Counted from the first letter of the stretch, positions 26,612-35,569 are shown. The stretch: 64,000 nt of DNA from Desertivirga arenae (GCF_017355785.1 NZ_JAFEWE010000002.1:608618-672617); one strand, 5' to 3'. Numbers and translations are program-made. The notes: generated from the sequence alone by a model not told the origin.

Positions 26612-29155
26612 TTAAAAGACAAATGAATAGGCGATCCAAGGCAATAAACGCGTTGATGAATTTACTATACCTAAACTGCTTGTAGTTGTTGCTTGTGAAA
26701 TCCTGTAATATAAGGGATTCCTCCTATTATAGACATTATATACGCCCCCTGTAAACGAATGTTTCCAGAAACGACCAGCCGGAGCACCAGCCGGAATGGT
26801 ATATTGAAAAGAAAAATCCATCCGGTGAAAAGTAGGAAAACGAGAAGCATTCTTGTCTTCGTATATTGGAACCTGGGTACCATCATGATAATAAAACCCC
26901 ACGGGTAGTGTTGAAGGTCTGCCTGAGGCCAGGGTAAAAAAGGTATTTAGACGCAGATTATCCCTGAAAGCATAGCTAAGACTAGTTTTAAAATCATGTG
27001 GGATATCATAATTAGCTGGAAACCTGGATCCCCCATTAATTCTATTAAAATCTCTGATAGCACGCGAGTAAGTATAGCCCAGACTTCCGTTTAGCTTACC
27101 CACATGTCTGCTGAAGCCTGCCTCTACCCCATAGGTCTTTGCCCTTCCCTGCAGGAGGAAATCCCGGATCATTGAATTTTGAATTATCTGTGCATGCTCT
27201 TCTAACTCCAACTGGTTATTTAACTTCTTGTAAAAGGCATTAAGCCTGATCGAGTAATCTGATGGTTGATAACTATAGCCCAGGGAAAGATGATGAGAAT
27301 TCTGAGGTTTGATTTTCCTTGACACCGGAAGCCAGGTCTCAAGCGATGAGAAAGCGAGCTCGTTATTCTGAATAAGCTGGAGGAATTGAAAATTCCGGTT
27401 ATAGGTAAAGTGCGTAAAATGATTGGGTTTTAGCTTCACAGATAGATTAACTCTGGGCTCCAATCCAGAATAAAAACTCCTCTCCCGGGCTGTTATCAGA
27501 TTTTCATTTTCGTCATAAACTCCCAATTTTTCCTCAGCATTCTGAAAGGCGGATAGTCGCAACCCAATAACCGTTGTAACTATATCATTAAAGGAGTACT
27601 TATTGGAGAGGTAGCCGCCAAACTCCCAGGATTTATTAGAAGGAATATTATTTTCAAGAAAAACAGAATTAATAATATGTCCAGGAGTAAAGTGATGTCG
27701 TGTAATAATTCCTCCAAATCTGATCTCATGTAAGGGGTTCCGGTAATAAGTAAAATCTCCCTTAAGTGTCTTATCCTTTACTCCTGTTTGCCACTGCTTT
27801 TTCTCAGCAAGAGTATCCGAATTGAGGTCAAGGGTATTTTTATAATCGCTGTAGATGGCGGACAAATTAAAAAACAAGCGGGAGTTAAAAACATGGTTCC
27901 AGCGAAAAGTTGATGTAAGATTACCCCAACGATTACCAAAGGAGTTATTCGAAAAAAGATCATCCTTCCCTCCGTAAAAAGAATAAAATACTTTGTTATT
28001 CTGACTTAACTGCATATTTAATTTCAGATTTACATCATAGTAAGTAGAGTTAGGATTGATGAGTCGGTAATCTTTATTGATCAGATCAATCAGACTTCGT
28101 CTGAATGTAAGTAAAAATGATCCTTTATCCCGGATCAAAGGTCCTTCCGCTGCCGCACGTAATGACAACAAACTTACTCCTCCTTTAACGTGGAACTCCT
28201 TATTATTTCCATCCGCCATCCGACTGTCTAAAACTGAAGAAAGACGCCCCCCAAAAGAAGCAGGCATGAAGTCTTTATATAATTGAACATTCTTTATGGC
28301 ATCGGGATTAAAAACGGATACCAGGCCAAACAAATGAGATGGATTATAGATCATAGCCTCGTCCAGCATGATTAGATTCTGATCTATATTCCCTCCTCTT
28401 ACAAATAAGGCAGAACTCCCTTCTGTTAAGGCCTTCACACCATTTTGCATTTGCAATGCTTTAATCACATCCACCTCTCCTGCATAATAGGCATGCTGTT
28501 TAAGCTGCTCGTGACTTATATTCCAGATCCCCTGATTAACCGTTAAGGAATCAGGTTTGAGATTAGGCCCCACCACCACCTCCTTTAATTTATTATGCTT
28601 TATGGGCAACAAAAAAGATGTTCTTTTATCCGCTTCAACTTGCAGAACTTCCTTTAGCCCCTGGTGTTCCAGATGAGAAATAATCAGTTCGTAAGTACCT
28701 GCAGGAACAGTAAGAGAATAGAATCCATATTGGTTAGTCAGAGTAGATATCTTAAGTTCTGGAAGATAAATTCCAGCAGCGATCAGTGGTTCTCCCGATT
28801 CTTCATCGCTTACATACCCATCAATAGTATAACTCTGGATCTTTCTTCTTACTACAACAACGCGGTTAGCTATAACAGTATAAGTGAGATTTCCTTGAAG
28901 TAACACAACTGCCAGGATATCTGCCACCTTAATATTAGTGAAACTTCGGGTTATTACAACATTAGAAGGGATGATGCCCGGATCAAAAGCGACATTAACA
29001 TTGCTTCTAATCTGAATCTCCAGTAAAGCGTCTGAGAGCGATTTATTATTGAACGATATAGTAAGAGGATTTGCTAAGGAAGCCTGAACCTGGCTCTTAG
29101 CACTTAATGAAACTATCAGGAAGAAAAAACCTATCAAGAGTTTCCTAAACAACAT
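26612..29155 (-). CDS. TonB-dependent receptor with N-terminal STN signalling domain and carboxypeptidase-like domain
   Basis: An 847-residue outer-membrane receptor. Signal peptide about 1-22; STN (secretin/TonB short) domain about 30-100 (FNNKSLSDALLEIQIRSNVNVAFD); carboxypeptidase-regulatory-like domain about 108-190 (IDGYVSDEESGEPLIAAGIYLP); plug about 215-320 (ALQMQNGVKALTEGSSALFVRGG); then the 22-strand barrel. The C-terminus, ending in an aromatic residue (LPWIAYSFVF), fits a barrel. The STN domain normally signals through FecR, encoded directly upstream, to the ECF sigma factor. Ligand unknown; neither iron nor sugar genes are nearby. Confidence 0.9.
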   Translation of the reverse strand: MLFRKLLIGFFFLIVSLSAKSQVQASLANPLTISFNNKSLSDALLEIQIRSNVNVAFDPGIIPSNVVITRSFTNIKVADILAVVLLQGNLTYTVIANRVVVVRRKIQSYTIDGYVSDEESGEPLIAAGIYLPELKISTLTNQYGFYSLTVPAGTYELIISHLEHQGLKEVLQVEADKRTSFLLPIKHNKLKEVVVGPNLKPDSLTVNQGIWNISHEQLKQHAYYAGEVDVIKALQMQNGVKALTEGSSALFVRGGNIDQNLIMLDEAMIYNPSHLFGLVSVFNPDAIKNVQLYKDFMPASFGGRLSSVLDSRMADGNNKEFHVKGGVSLLSLRAAAEGPLIRDKGSFLLTFRRSLIDLINKDYRLINPNSTYYDVNLKLNMQLSQNNKVFYSFYGGKDDLFSNNSFGNRWGNLTSTFRWNHVFNSRLFFNLSAIYSDYKNTLDLNSDTLAEKKQWQTGVKDKTLKGDFTYYRNPLHEIRFGGIITRHHFTPGHIINSVFLENNIPSNKSWEFGGYLSNKYSFNDIVTTVIGLRLSAFQNAEEKLGVYDENENLITARERSFYSGLEPRVNLSVKLKPNHFTHFTYNRNFQFLQLIQNNELAFSSLETWLPVSRKIKPQNSHHLSLGYSYQPSDYSIRLNAFYKKLNNQLELEEHAQIIQNSMIRDFLLQGRAKTYGVEAGFSRHVGKLNGSLGYTYSRAIRDFNRINGGSRFPANYDIPHDFKTSLSYAFRDNLRLNTFFTLASGRPSTLPVGFYYHDGTQVPIYEDKNASRFPTFHRMDFSFQYTIPAGAPAGRFWKHSFTGGVYNVYNRRNPLYYRISQATTTSSLGIVNSSTRLLPWIAYSFVF

Positions 29156-29230
29156 ACCTGTTACCCCTTGGAGATGGTGTTAACAGGCTATAATATCACA
29201 AAATTATGAGTAGTACAAGATTTTGCCAAA

Positions 29231-30244
29231 TTATTTAGAGATAACAAAGCCAGAGCCTGACTGGACTACCTTCACCTGCAAGGATGCAGCAATAACAGAA
29301 AGTGCGCTATCTACGGTTTGATAAGCGAGGGGTGCAGTTAATTTCCGATGCTTCAAAGAACTGTCTTTTATTATTATTTCCTTACCGTAAACCTTTTTCA
29401 ACTTATCCACGATTTCGTTCAAGTCTGTATTTACAAAGCTTAACTGCTTATTAAGCCAGTCCATCCGACGGGCTCCTGTATCTGCCTTTTCGGTTAAAAC
29501 GCCTTCGTTACTGACATACATTCCAAAATAACCTGCTGAGATTATCTTTGACTCTCCGGTAGCCAGTGCTTTTAAAGCAACTGTTCCCGAACTAACCAGC
29601 ACCTTCACAGAACCTTTAGCTTTAGTAACCAGGAATTCTGTTCCAAGGTCTTGAATGGTTGCCTGATCTGTTCTTACCAAGAAGGGTTTTTCATGATTAT
29701 GGATCACCTTAAAAAAGGCCTCCCCCTTAACAAGGGTTAATTCTCGCTTATTGCTGAAGTTAAGACTGTCGTACTCAATTACTGTTCCTTCATTTAAAGC
29801 TACCCAGGAACCATCGGGAAGCTCCATTCTTTTATGTTCACCTGCTGCTGTCTCAAGATGATCCACTCTGGCTGGTCGGAATACCCAAAGGCCAATAACA
29901 AGCAGAATTGAAGCAGCAAGTCCGTAAATCCATTTATAATTCTTTCCAGGTGCTGCAATAGTTAACTCTGATCTTTCTACAGAAGCTGTCCTCAAGCTGA
30001 ACCCCTTGGTATCCAAACCCTGGTTAACCTTAGTCCAGGAAGCTTCTATGTCTATGCCCTTATATTCGGCAAGCAAGTCTATCTCAGATTTTATAGTGTA
30101 AAACTCCTGGTAGATCTTTTCATTCCCCGCGGCGGCTTGTCTCCAGGCCTGCAATTCCTTCTTCTGATCTTCAGATATAGTACCTTCAAACTCATCAATA
30201 ATGAGAGAAAAGGCATATTCATTAAAATTATTTTGCATTTCCAT
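29231..30244 (-). CDS. FecR-family anti-sigma factor
   Basis: A 337-residue inner-membrane regulator. The N-terminal cytoplasmic anti-sigma part contains FNEYAFSLIIDEFEGTISEDQ. One TM segment lies at about 104-123 (WIYGLAASILLVIGLWVF). The periplasmic FecR domain follows (about 130-225: AAGEHKRMELPDGSWVALNEGT, GEAFFKV, FLVRTDQATIQDLGTEFLV), and the DUF4974 domain closes the protein (LSFVNTDLNEIVDKLKKVYG). It relays ligand occupancy of the STN receptor to the ECF sigma factor encoded five bases upstream. Confidence 0.92.
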   Translation of the reverse strand: MEMQNNFNEYAFSLIIDEFEGTISEDQKKELQAWRQAAAGNEKIYQEFYTIKSEIDLLAEYKGIDIEASWTKVNQGLDTKGFSLRTASVERSELTIAAPGKNYKWIYGLAASILLVIGLWVFRPARVDHLETAAGEHKRMELPDGSWVALNEGTVIEYDSLNFSNKRELTLVKGEAFFKVIHNHEKPFLVRTDQATIQDLGTEFLVTKAKGSVKVLVSSGTVALKALATGESKIISAGYFGMYVSNEGVLTEKADTGARRMDWLNKQLSFVNTDLNEIVDKLKKVYGKEIIIKDSSLKHRKLTAPLAYQTVDSALSVIAASLQVKVVQSGSGFVISK

Positions 30245-30249
30245 GGATA

Positions 30250-30864
30250 TTACATTATTAATGAGAATACAATCAATACGGCGGCGGTTAAATCAAACAC
30301 AATTCCATCTGCTGCCAGGATATCTCTGATCTTTGAAAAACCGTAGGTCAAATGATTCTTAACCGTCTTTATAGAGATGTTCAACCGATCTGCGATCTCC
30401 TGCTGCTTCAGCTTTTCAAAACGGCTCATCATCATCACTTTCTTACATTGAGGAGGAAGGAGTTCCAGAGCCTTTTCCAGCCGAAGGAAGATCAACTCCT
30501 TTTCTTCTATATTCTCCTCTACATCCAACATATTTTCGGTCCATCTGGTATATTTCTCCTGTTTATCTGCATACACCTTTTCTTTTTTCAAAAAGTTTAT
30601 AGAGGCATTTACCACTGATCGAACAATATAGTTCTTAAAGGACTGATTGATCTCCAGCTCAGAAGCTTTGTTCCAAATGTTAATAAAAACGTCGTTTACA
30701 ATCTCCTCTGCAATTTCATGTCTTCTTACATAACTAAAGGCTAGCATATGCAGGCTCTTGTATTGCTTTTTGTAAAACAGCTCGTAGACCAGCTTATCTC
30801 CGCCCCTGATGAGCGGCAAGATCTCGTCATCACTATTATTATGTCCCGCAGGTTCTATTACCAT
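30250..30864 (-). CDS. ECF RNA polymerase sigma factor (FecI-like, Bacteroidota type)
   Basis: A 204-residue sigma-70 family protein. Region 2 (about 28-95) includes YKSLHMLAFSYVRRHEIAEEIVNDVFINIW; region 4 (about 125-183) includes LPPQCKKVMMMSRFEKLKQQEIADRLNISIKTVKNHL. The last about 20 residues (GIVFDLTAAVLIVFSLIM) are strongly hydrophobic, beyond the helix-turn-helix. It heads the FecR, receptor and DUF4249 series and would transcribe that operon once released. The anti-sigma gene follows after five bases. Confidence 0.92.
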   Translation of the reverse strand: MVIEPAGHNNSDDEILPLIRGGDKLVYELFYKKQYKSLHMLAFSYVRRHEIAEEIVNDVFINIWNKASELEINQSFKNYIVRSVVNASINFLKKEKVYADKQEKYTRWTENMLDVEENIEEKELIFLRLEKALELLPPQCKKVMMMSRFEKLKQQEIADRLNISIKTVKNHLTYGFSKIRDILAADGIVFDLTAAVLIVFSLIM

Positions 30865-30897
30865 GGAAGAAAGAGTAGTTGTCTAAAATAATTCAGA

Positions 30898-31401
30898 TTA
30901 CTCACTCTTTAAAGTTATTTGCCCTCTAATTTCCTGCGCAGGAAAATTCTCAGTACAAATTACGATAAACCAGTTGCCTTTAATAAGATCCCTCTCCTGC
31001 AAGGCTGTCAGAATCTTCTGGCCCTGCTGCCCGGATTCGTACTTATCCACCGATTTCTTTGGCAGTTCGTAAACAGGCATTCCATTTGTTCCGCGGGGAC
31101 CTTTCCTTACTTCTATCGCTTTAGGACTTAATCCCCAGAATTCTATTTTGTAGTTCAAGACTTTGGTTTTCTCGCTATAACTTCCTGTAAAAAGCCCCTT
31201 GGCATCAGAGCTAGTCCCAGATTGCTTGTTATCCAGACGAGCTGTCATCTTATAGCCTTTTAAGGGAGGCTTTATGGTTACCTCCTCCATCTGCAAGGTT
31301 TCTTTACTACAGGATGTGATTACTATTTGTAACCAAAAAAACCATAAAACTTTAATTCCAATACTCCTGACCTTGTTTTCAGGATCACTTATACTTCCCA
31401 A
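30898..31401 (-). CDS. CHRD-domain-like lipoprotein upstream of the ECF sigma operon
   Basis: A lipoprotein of up to 167 residues. The C-terminal pattern (NWFIVICTENFPAQEIRGQITLK) matches the end of CHRD domains, and earlier blocks (YKMTARLDNKQSG, GLFTGSYSEKTKVLNYKIEFWGLSP, IEVRKGPRGTNGMPVYEL) fit the same fold. The lipobox cysteine is in VITSC. No ATG precedes it in frame; the start used is TTG 31401, the only common start codon after an in-frame stop, so the true N-terminus is uncertain. It ends 33 bases before the sigma factor start on the same strand and may be co-transcribed. Function unknown. Confidence 0.65.
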   Translation of the reverse strand: MGSISDPENKVRSIGIKVLWFFWLQIVITSCSKETLQMEEVTIKPPLKGYKMTARLDNKQSGTSSDAKGLFTGSYSEKTKVLNYKIEFWGLSPKAIEVRKGPRGTNGMPVYELPKKSVDKYESGQQGQKILTALQERDLIKGNWFIVICTENFPAQEIRGQITLKSE

Positions 31402-31425
31402 ACCTCATTTATTTCTAAATGATTA

Positions 31426-31461
31426 AATATAGGACACTTGGATCAAAAAAAGTCCTATATT
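31426..31461. promoter_or_regulatory. 10-bp inverted repeat in the divergent region upstream of the CHRD lipoprotein
   Basis: AATATAGGAC (31426-31435) is repeated inverted at 31452-31461, with a 16-base centre. A second small inverted repeat, TCCCGT/ACGGGA with a 6-base loop, follows at 31475-31492. Both lie between divergent genes and could be operators or leader hairpins. Confidence 0.45.
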
Positions 31462-31569
31462 CTTTTAAAAAATATCCCGTAGTGCGACGGGAAAGAGTTT
31501 CAGATACTTTTATTTATCATTGTGTTATTGAAAGGTGAGATCTACCTGGCCATTAAACAAAGATTTCTA

Positions 31570-32106
31570 ATGAAAACATTACTTACCATTGCCATACTTT
31601 CTTTTTGTCTGGGTTTCTCAGCCTTCGGTTCTGAACCTGGCCGGCTAAGCAATTTTATTATTAAGGAAAGCCTTCTGAAGAATGATAAGATAGCCATTAT
31701 AGCAACCGACAGTAATGAACGACCACTGGAAGTTTCGGGAAGATTTCAATTTAATATTAATGGCTTTAAACAAGATCTGCGATTTAACGATGGTATTGCC
31801 ATAACTCCTCAGCCAATAGAAAAATCAACTTTTATTTATTTAAAGCATGTCAATGACAGTTCATCCGTCACCAGACTCTATTATGTTTGGAAAAAGGCTG
31901 ATTCTTTAACTCCAATAAAAATAAATCTTAAGCTTCTGGTCCTAATACCTATTGCAATTATAGTGTTATCCGGCTTATTCAGAAAATTTCTCATTTACGG
32001 GATTATCATTCTGATAGCTATTTTCCTGTTTAATTCGAGCAACGGACTTAGCTTTCCAACCTTCTTCGAAACATTGTTTGAAGGATTGAAATCGCTCTTC
32101 TTTTAG
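31570..32106 (+). CDS. Hypothetical secreted/membrane protein with C-terminal hydrophobic hairpin
   Basis: A 178-residue protein. ATG 31570 is chosen because the signal peptide (MKTLLTIAILSFCLGFSAFG) starts there. A periplasmic region of about 100 residues (KIAIIATDSNERPLEVSGRFQFNING) is followed by two adjacent hydrophobic segments (about 122-137 LLVLIPIAIIVLSGLF and 141-153 LIYGIIILIAIFLF) and a short amphipathic tail. No family recognised. It converges on tamL, and the two stop regions overlap by four bases. Confidence 0.65.
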   Translation: MKTLLTIAILSFCLGFSAFGSEPGRLSNFIIKESLLKNDKIAIIATDSNERPLEVSGRFQFNINGFKQDLRFNDGIAITPQPIEKSTFIYLKHVNDSSSVTRLYYVWKKADSLTPIKINLKLLVLIPIAIIVLSGLFRKFLIYGIIILIAIFLFNSSNGLSFPTFFETLFEGLKSLFF

Positions 32107-34454
32107 AAAGGCAATCCGATACCGAAATTATATTGTAAGAAATTATATCTATCGGGAGAATTGGTGAGCTTGTATTGCTCTTTAAACTCTTTATTATTAA
32201 ACAAGTGTTTGATCACCCACTGATCTTCATCCCCAAACTGAGGATCCTTCACTTTAATACCAACATCGAAGCGGAATACAAAGTAGTCAAGATCAAAGCG
32301 CAGCCCTGCCCCCGTCCCAATAGCTATTTGATTAAAGAGTTCATTAAGCTTAAGCTGAACTTGAGCAGAAGGAATACCTCCAAGTTTATTGAAGGCCCAT
32401 ACGTTACCATAATCACCAAATACGGCACCTTTTAGTTTAGCGCCAAAAAGATTATCCAACATTTTAAACCTGTACTCCAGGTTTCCTTCCAGCTTGATCT
32501 CGCCCAGCTGGTCCAGGTTCGTCAAGCGTTCACGAACTTCCTGAGTACGCACAGATCGGTTATAATTTCCAGGTCCTAAAGTTCTGGCTTGCCATGCCCT
32601 TATACCAGTAGATCCCCCTACGTAAAACTTCTTCTCGAAAGGAAGATCTGAACTATTTCCATAGGGATAGGCGATGCCCGGATAGATCCTTGCAATGAAT
32701 TGACGCTCGCCGCCAAGACTTCTGTACCACCTAAGGTCAAATTCAGTTTTTGCGTACTGAAGGTAGCGTAATCTGAACAAAGTCCTGACTCCGCTATTTT
32801 TAGGAAGATCGAGTGCATTAGCGAGAAGGGCTAAAGTATTACCTCCAAGATCTGTAAAGCTTCTGAAATAAATAAAGTTCTCGTAGCTATTGAGCTTGAT
32901 GTTGTTAAAAGTAAAACTATATTGACTACCCAGGTTAATATACTGTCGATCGTTAGTTTCTACATAAATGCTATTCCCCTGCTCGATTAAAGTATCTCTA
33001 AACGCGGGATCCAAACGACCATCCCGGTATTCGATATTAATTGGAGTTAAGCTATGGACCTTAAACTGCGTTTCCGCCCAATTGTAAGTGATCGAATTAA
33101 TGAATAATCTATTGGATAGAGCCTTGCTCCAATCAGAAATTTGAAGACTACTGGAAATGGTCGTTCTTGGAATACCATACCGTCCCATGGAAGGGATCCT
33201 AAAAGGAGCCAACAAGCGGGGAAAGGTAAGATTTGCTCCTACCTGAAAATCTCTGTTATAAAAGCTGTTCTGATCACGCGAGTCACGGAGTATCCCATAG
33301 CGGAACTTTATATCTAACTGTTCAGCACCCCCAAAAACGTTCCTGTTAGAATAGGTATTTCCAACGTTAAAACCGCTGCTTCCTGAATTGAATGTAAACT
33401 CCCCTTCTACCCTGTTGCTCATTTTCTTTAAGGGCGTAGCAAGGATATTTACATCCAGGGTTGTCGTGTCATCTTTACGTTTGGTATATTCAATGGAAAT
33501 ATTCTTGAAGACATTCAGCTCATACAAACGATTATAGGTAAGATCCCGCTTTTCATTATCGTAAAGATCAAACTTATTGAAGAATATATATTTTGAAAAA
33601 GGCTTGAATCTGAAGCGGCCAGAATAATCTTTGAAATAGTACTGAGAATCTACGACTAAAGAATCAGGACCTTTTCTTGATGCAGAATCTCCATTGCTGG
33701 TGTTAACTGTAATATGAGTGTTATTTATACTGTAAATAAGATGCTTATCGCGGTTGGGCGGATTATCCACAATAGCTTTTACATCTACAAGGTTGTTTCC
33801 AACATTGGTATCTATCAAACAGTGCATGTATTGCTGTACATAATCATAGTATCCGTTATTCTTCAGCATCTCGAACACTTGATTACTTTCATATTTTAGA
33901 GAATCTTCATCATACCTCATCCCCTTGCTAATTTGCGTAAAAGAACTACGTTTCGAAACGTATAATTCCTTCACAGCAGAATCAGCAATCTCATAAGAAT
34001 AGTTACGCAACTTGTATGAAGGCCCTTGAGTAGCGAGAAAAGTTACATAGGCTTTCTTCTTTTCAATTTCCACCTCTGCTTTAACTTTTGCCCTGAAGTA
34101 CCCTTTTTTTATAAGAAACTTTTCGATTTCATTCCTTGAGATCTCTACCATGGTCGAGTCAAGGATGTGAGGTGCTTCCCCAATATCTTTAATCCTGTCC
34201 GTTCTATACTTTCCGTTCTTAGTATTTAATAGATTGTACAATGCAAGATTTAAACGTGAGTTAGGTCGAACATTTTGCTGGATATAAAGTGAGGCTTCTT
34301 CTGTAAATTCATTATCCACTCCCTTGATCCTGGAACTTCTAACCAGGGCTTCATTATCGTTTAAGTACCGGGTTGCAGAACAACCGGAAAAGATAAGCAG
34401 CAAAAGCGCTATACTTGCAAGCAGGAAATTATATACGTTTAAATATGCTTTCAA
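32103..34454 (-). CDS. tamL: TamL-type translocation and assembly module lipoprotein (BamA/TamA superfamily)
   Basis: A 783-residue outer-membrane protein of the Omp85 superfamily. A lipoprotein signal (LLLLIFSGC, cysteine about 25) precedes TRYLNDNEALVRSSRIKG, the usual opening of Bacteroidota TamL. POTRA-type repeats occupy about 40-330 (FLIKKGYFRAKVKAEVEIEKKKAYVTF). The 16-strand barrel fills the rest, with GSTGIRAWQARTLGPG as the conserved lid-loop motif and a terminal aromatic residue. TamL differs from proteobacterial TamA by its lipid anchor and works with TamB, which is not in the window. The only usable start is TTG 34454, overlapping the divergent methyltransferase gene by 10 bases. 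Confidence 0.9.
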   Translation of the reverse strand: MKAYLNVYNFLLASIALLLLIFSGCSATRYLNDNEALVRSSRIKGVDNEFTEEASLYIQQNVRPNSRLNLALYNLLNTKNGKYRTDRIKDIGEAPHILDSTMVEISRNEIEKFLIKKGYFRAKVKAEVEIEKKKAYVTFLATQGPSYKLRNYSYEIADSAVKELYVSKRSSFTQISKGMRYDEDSLKYESNQVFEMLKNNGYYDYVQQYMHCLIDTNVGNNLVDVKAIVDNPPNRDKHLIYSINNTHITVNTSNGDSASRKGPDSLVVDSQYYFKDYSGRFRFKPFSKYIFFNKFDLYDNEKRDLTYNRLYELNVFKNISIEYTKRKDDTTTLDVNILATPLKKMSNRVEGEFTFNSGSSGFNVGNTYSNRNVFGGAEQLDIKFRYGILRDSRDQNSFYNRDFQVGANLTFPRLLAPFRIPSMGRYGIPRTTISSSLQISDWSKALSNRLFINSITYNWAETQFKVHSLTPINIEYRDGRLDPAFRDTLIEQGNSIYVETNDRQYINLGSQYSFTFNNIKLNSYENFIYFRSFTDLGGNTLALLANALDLPKNSGVRTLFRLRYLQYAKTEFDLRWYRSLGGERQFIARIYPGIAYPYGNSSDLPFEKKFYVGGSTGIRAWQARTLGPGNYNRSVRTQEVRERLTNLDQLGEIKLEGNLEYRFKMLDNLFGAKLKGAVFGDYGNVWAFNKLGGIPSAQVQLKLNELFNQIAIGTGAGLRFDLDYFVFRFDVGIKVKDPQFGDEDQWVIKHLFNNKEFKEQYKLTNSPDRYNFLQYNFGIGLPF

Positions 34455-35203
34455 AATCTCAAATTAGTTTTGTAAATGCATTACAACAAAAGAAGCACAG
34501 AAAAGAGCATGGGCTCTTCATTGCAGAAGGCGTAAAATCAATAACTGAATTTTTAAGTTCTGATTATACGGTATCCTCAATTTATTGCACTGCGGATCAC
34601 CTCGAAAGGTTTAGCAAAATAACACAAAAAGTAAAAATTCATGAAGTTACGGATGCCGAAATAAAAAAACTTAGTGCTTTGACAACTCCACAGAGTGCTA
34701 TTGCCCTGGTTGAAATCCCTGAAAAAACGGGTTTTGCGCCAGAAAGTTTTAAAGGGAAATTCACACTTGTTTTAGACGGTATCCAGGATCCCGGCAATTT
34801 GGGTACGATTATCAGAACAGCAGATTGGTTCGGTTTGGAGCATATCGTCTGCTCTGTTGACACAGTGGACGCATTCAATCCCAAAGTTGTGCAAGCTACT
34901 ATGGGTTCCCTTTCACGCATCAGAGTAACTTACACTGACCTGTTGCCCTTTCTAAAATCCACTAAACTCCCGATTTACGGAGCTTTATTGGATGGAAAGA
35001 ACATTTATGAGGCAAATTTTAAAGAGGAAGGCTTCGTAGTTTTGGGTAACGAAGGAAAAGGAATTTCTGAACAAATTATAGCGCAAGTAACTGAATCAGT
35101 GACTATACCAAAGTTTGGAAAAGCAGAGTCTCTCAATGTTGCAATTGCCACTTCGATTTTTTGTTCAGAAATAAAGAGAAATTCTTTTGGCTTGAACAGA
35201 TAA
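34445..35203 (+). CDS. TrmH/SpoU-family RNA 2'-O-methyltransferase (RlmB-like)
   Basis: A 252-residue enzyme starting at ATG 34445. The N-terminal substrate-binding part contains NALQQKKHRKEHGLFIAEG. The C-terminal SPOUT domain holds the three knot motifs: LVLDGIQDPGNLGTIIRTADWFG (motif 1), VVLGNEGKGISE (motif 2) and VTIPKFGKAESLNVAIATSIF (motif 3). It methylates the ribose of an rRNA or tRNA nucleotide using S-adenosylmethionine; the exact site cannot be read here. Its 3' end contains the tRNA-Cys promoter. Confidence 0.9.
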   Translation: MLSKSQISFVNALQQKKHRKEHGLFIAEGVKSITEFLSSDYTVSSIYCTADHLERFSKITQKVKIHEVTDAEIKKLSALTTPQSAIALVEIPEKTGFAPESFKGKFTLVLDGIQDPGNLGTIIRTADWFGLEHIVCSVDTVDAFNPKVVQATMGSLSRIRVTYTDLLPFLKSTKLPIYGALLDGKNIYEANFKEEGFVVLGNEGKGISEQIIAQVTESVTIPKFGKAESLNVAIATSIFCSEIKRNSFGLNR

Positions 35204-35216
35204 ATTACTATTTTTG
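35186..35216 (+). promoter_or_regulatory. Consensus Bacteroidota promoter of tRNA-Cys
   Basis: TTTG (35186-35189), a 19-base spacer, then TATTTTTG (35209-35216), a perfect TAnnTTTG. Transcription would start near 35222, 17 bases before the mature tRNA. The -33 box lies inside the end of the methyltransferase gene. Confidence 0.8.
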
Positions 35217-35238
35217 CGTTCCTTAAAAACAAGGAAAT

Positions 35239-35309
35239 GGTCGGATGGCCGAGTGGCTAGGCAGAGGTCTGCAAAACCTCGTACAGCGGTTCGAATCCGC
35301 TTCCGACCT
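35239..35309 (+). tRNA. tRNA-Cys (GCA anticodon)
   Basis: A complete cloverleaf is visible. Acceptor arms GGTCGGA (35239-35245) and TCCGACC (35302-35308) pair over seven bases. The anticodon stem GAGGT/ACCTC holds the loop CTGCAAA with anticodon GCA at 35271-35273. The T-arm is AGCGG-TTCGAAT-CCGCT. The discriminator base is T (35309), the known identity element for cysteine tRNA. CCA is not encoded. Confidence 0.95.
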
Positions 35310-35334
35310 CAGTAAATATTTTAAAAAGAATACC

Positions 35335-35511
35335 ATGGGAGTTACACGTTTAAAAAGAAAAGACAGAAAGAATAAAACGGTATCGCGCCTGGAGGTTCAG
35401 TTTCTTAAGTTAGGTCGTAACCTGGAAATAGGTAGCCGTTCTCAAGAATCTGCTAAAAGCCAGATCGCAAAGAATAATGCTGTTTTAGCTCAGATCGAAG
35501 CACAAGCTTAG
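35335..35511 (+). CDS. Small basic conserved-looking protein downstream of tRNA-Cys
   Basis: A 58-residue protein starting at ATG 35335, 25 bases after the tRNA. It begins MGVTRLKRKDRKNKTVSRL, very basic, and continues into an amphipathic helical part (LEVQFLKLGRNLEIGSRSQE) with an alanine-rich end. The basic N-terminus suggests nucleic-acid or ribosome contact, but no family is recognised. It probably shares the tRNA-Cys promoter and ends at a very strong terminator. Confidence 0.65.
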   Translation: MGVTRLKRKDRKNKTVSRLEVQFLKLGRNLEIGSRSQESAKSQIAKNNAVLAQIEAQA

Positions 35512-35536
35512 TAATTAAAGCTGTTCGAACCATATA

Positions 35537-35569
35537 AAAAAGCGCTTTTTAAACAAAAAGCGCTTTTTT
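35537..35569. terminator. Strong intrinsic terminator after the tRNA-Cys/small-protein unit
   Basis: A perfect 14-bp stem (AAAAAGCGCTTTTT, 35537-35550 with 35555-35568) closes on a four-base loop AAAC and ends in a T-tract. Each arm is itself palindromic. Confidence 0.88.

Noticed and set aside
35245-35334. Reading frame of the small basic protein extended into tRNA-Cys
   Set aside because: The frame is open only because the tRNA lacks stops; ATG 35335 is the sensible start.
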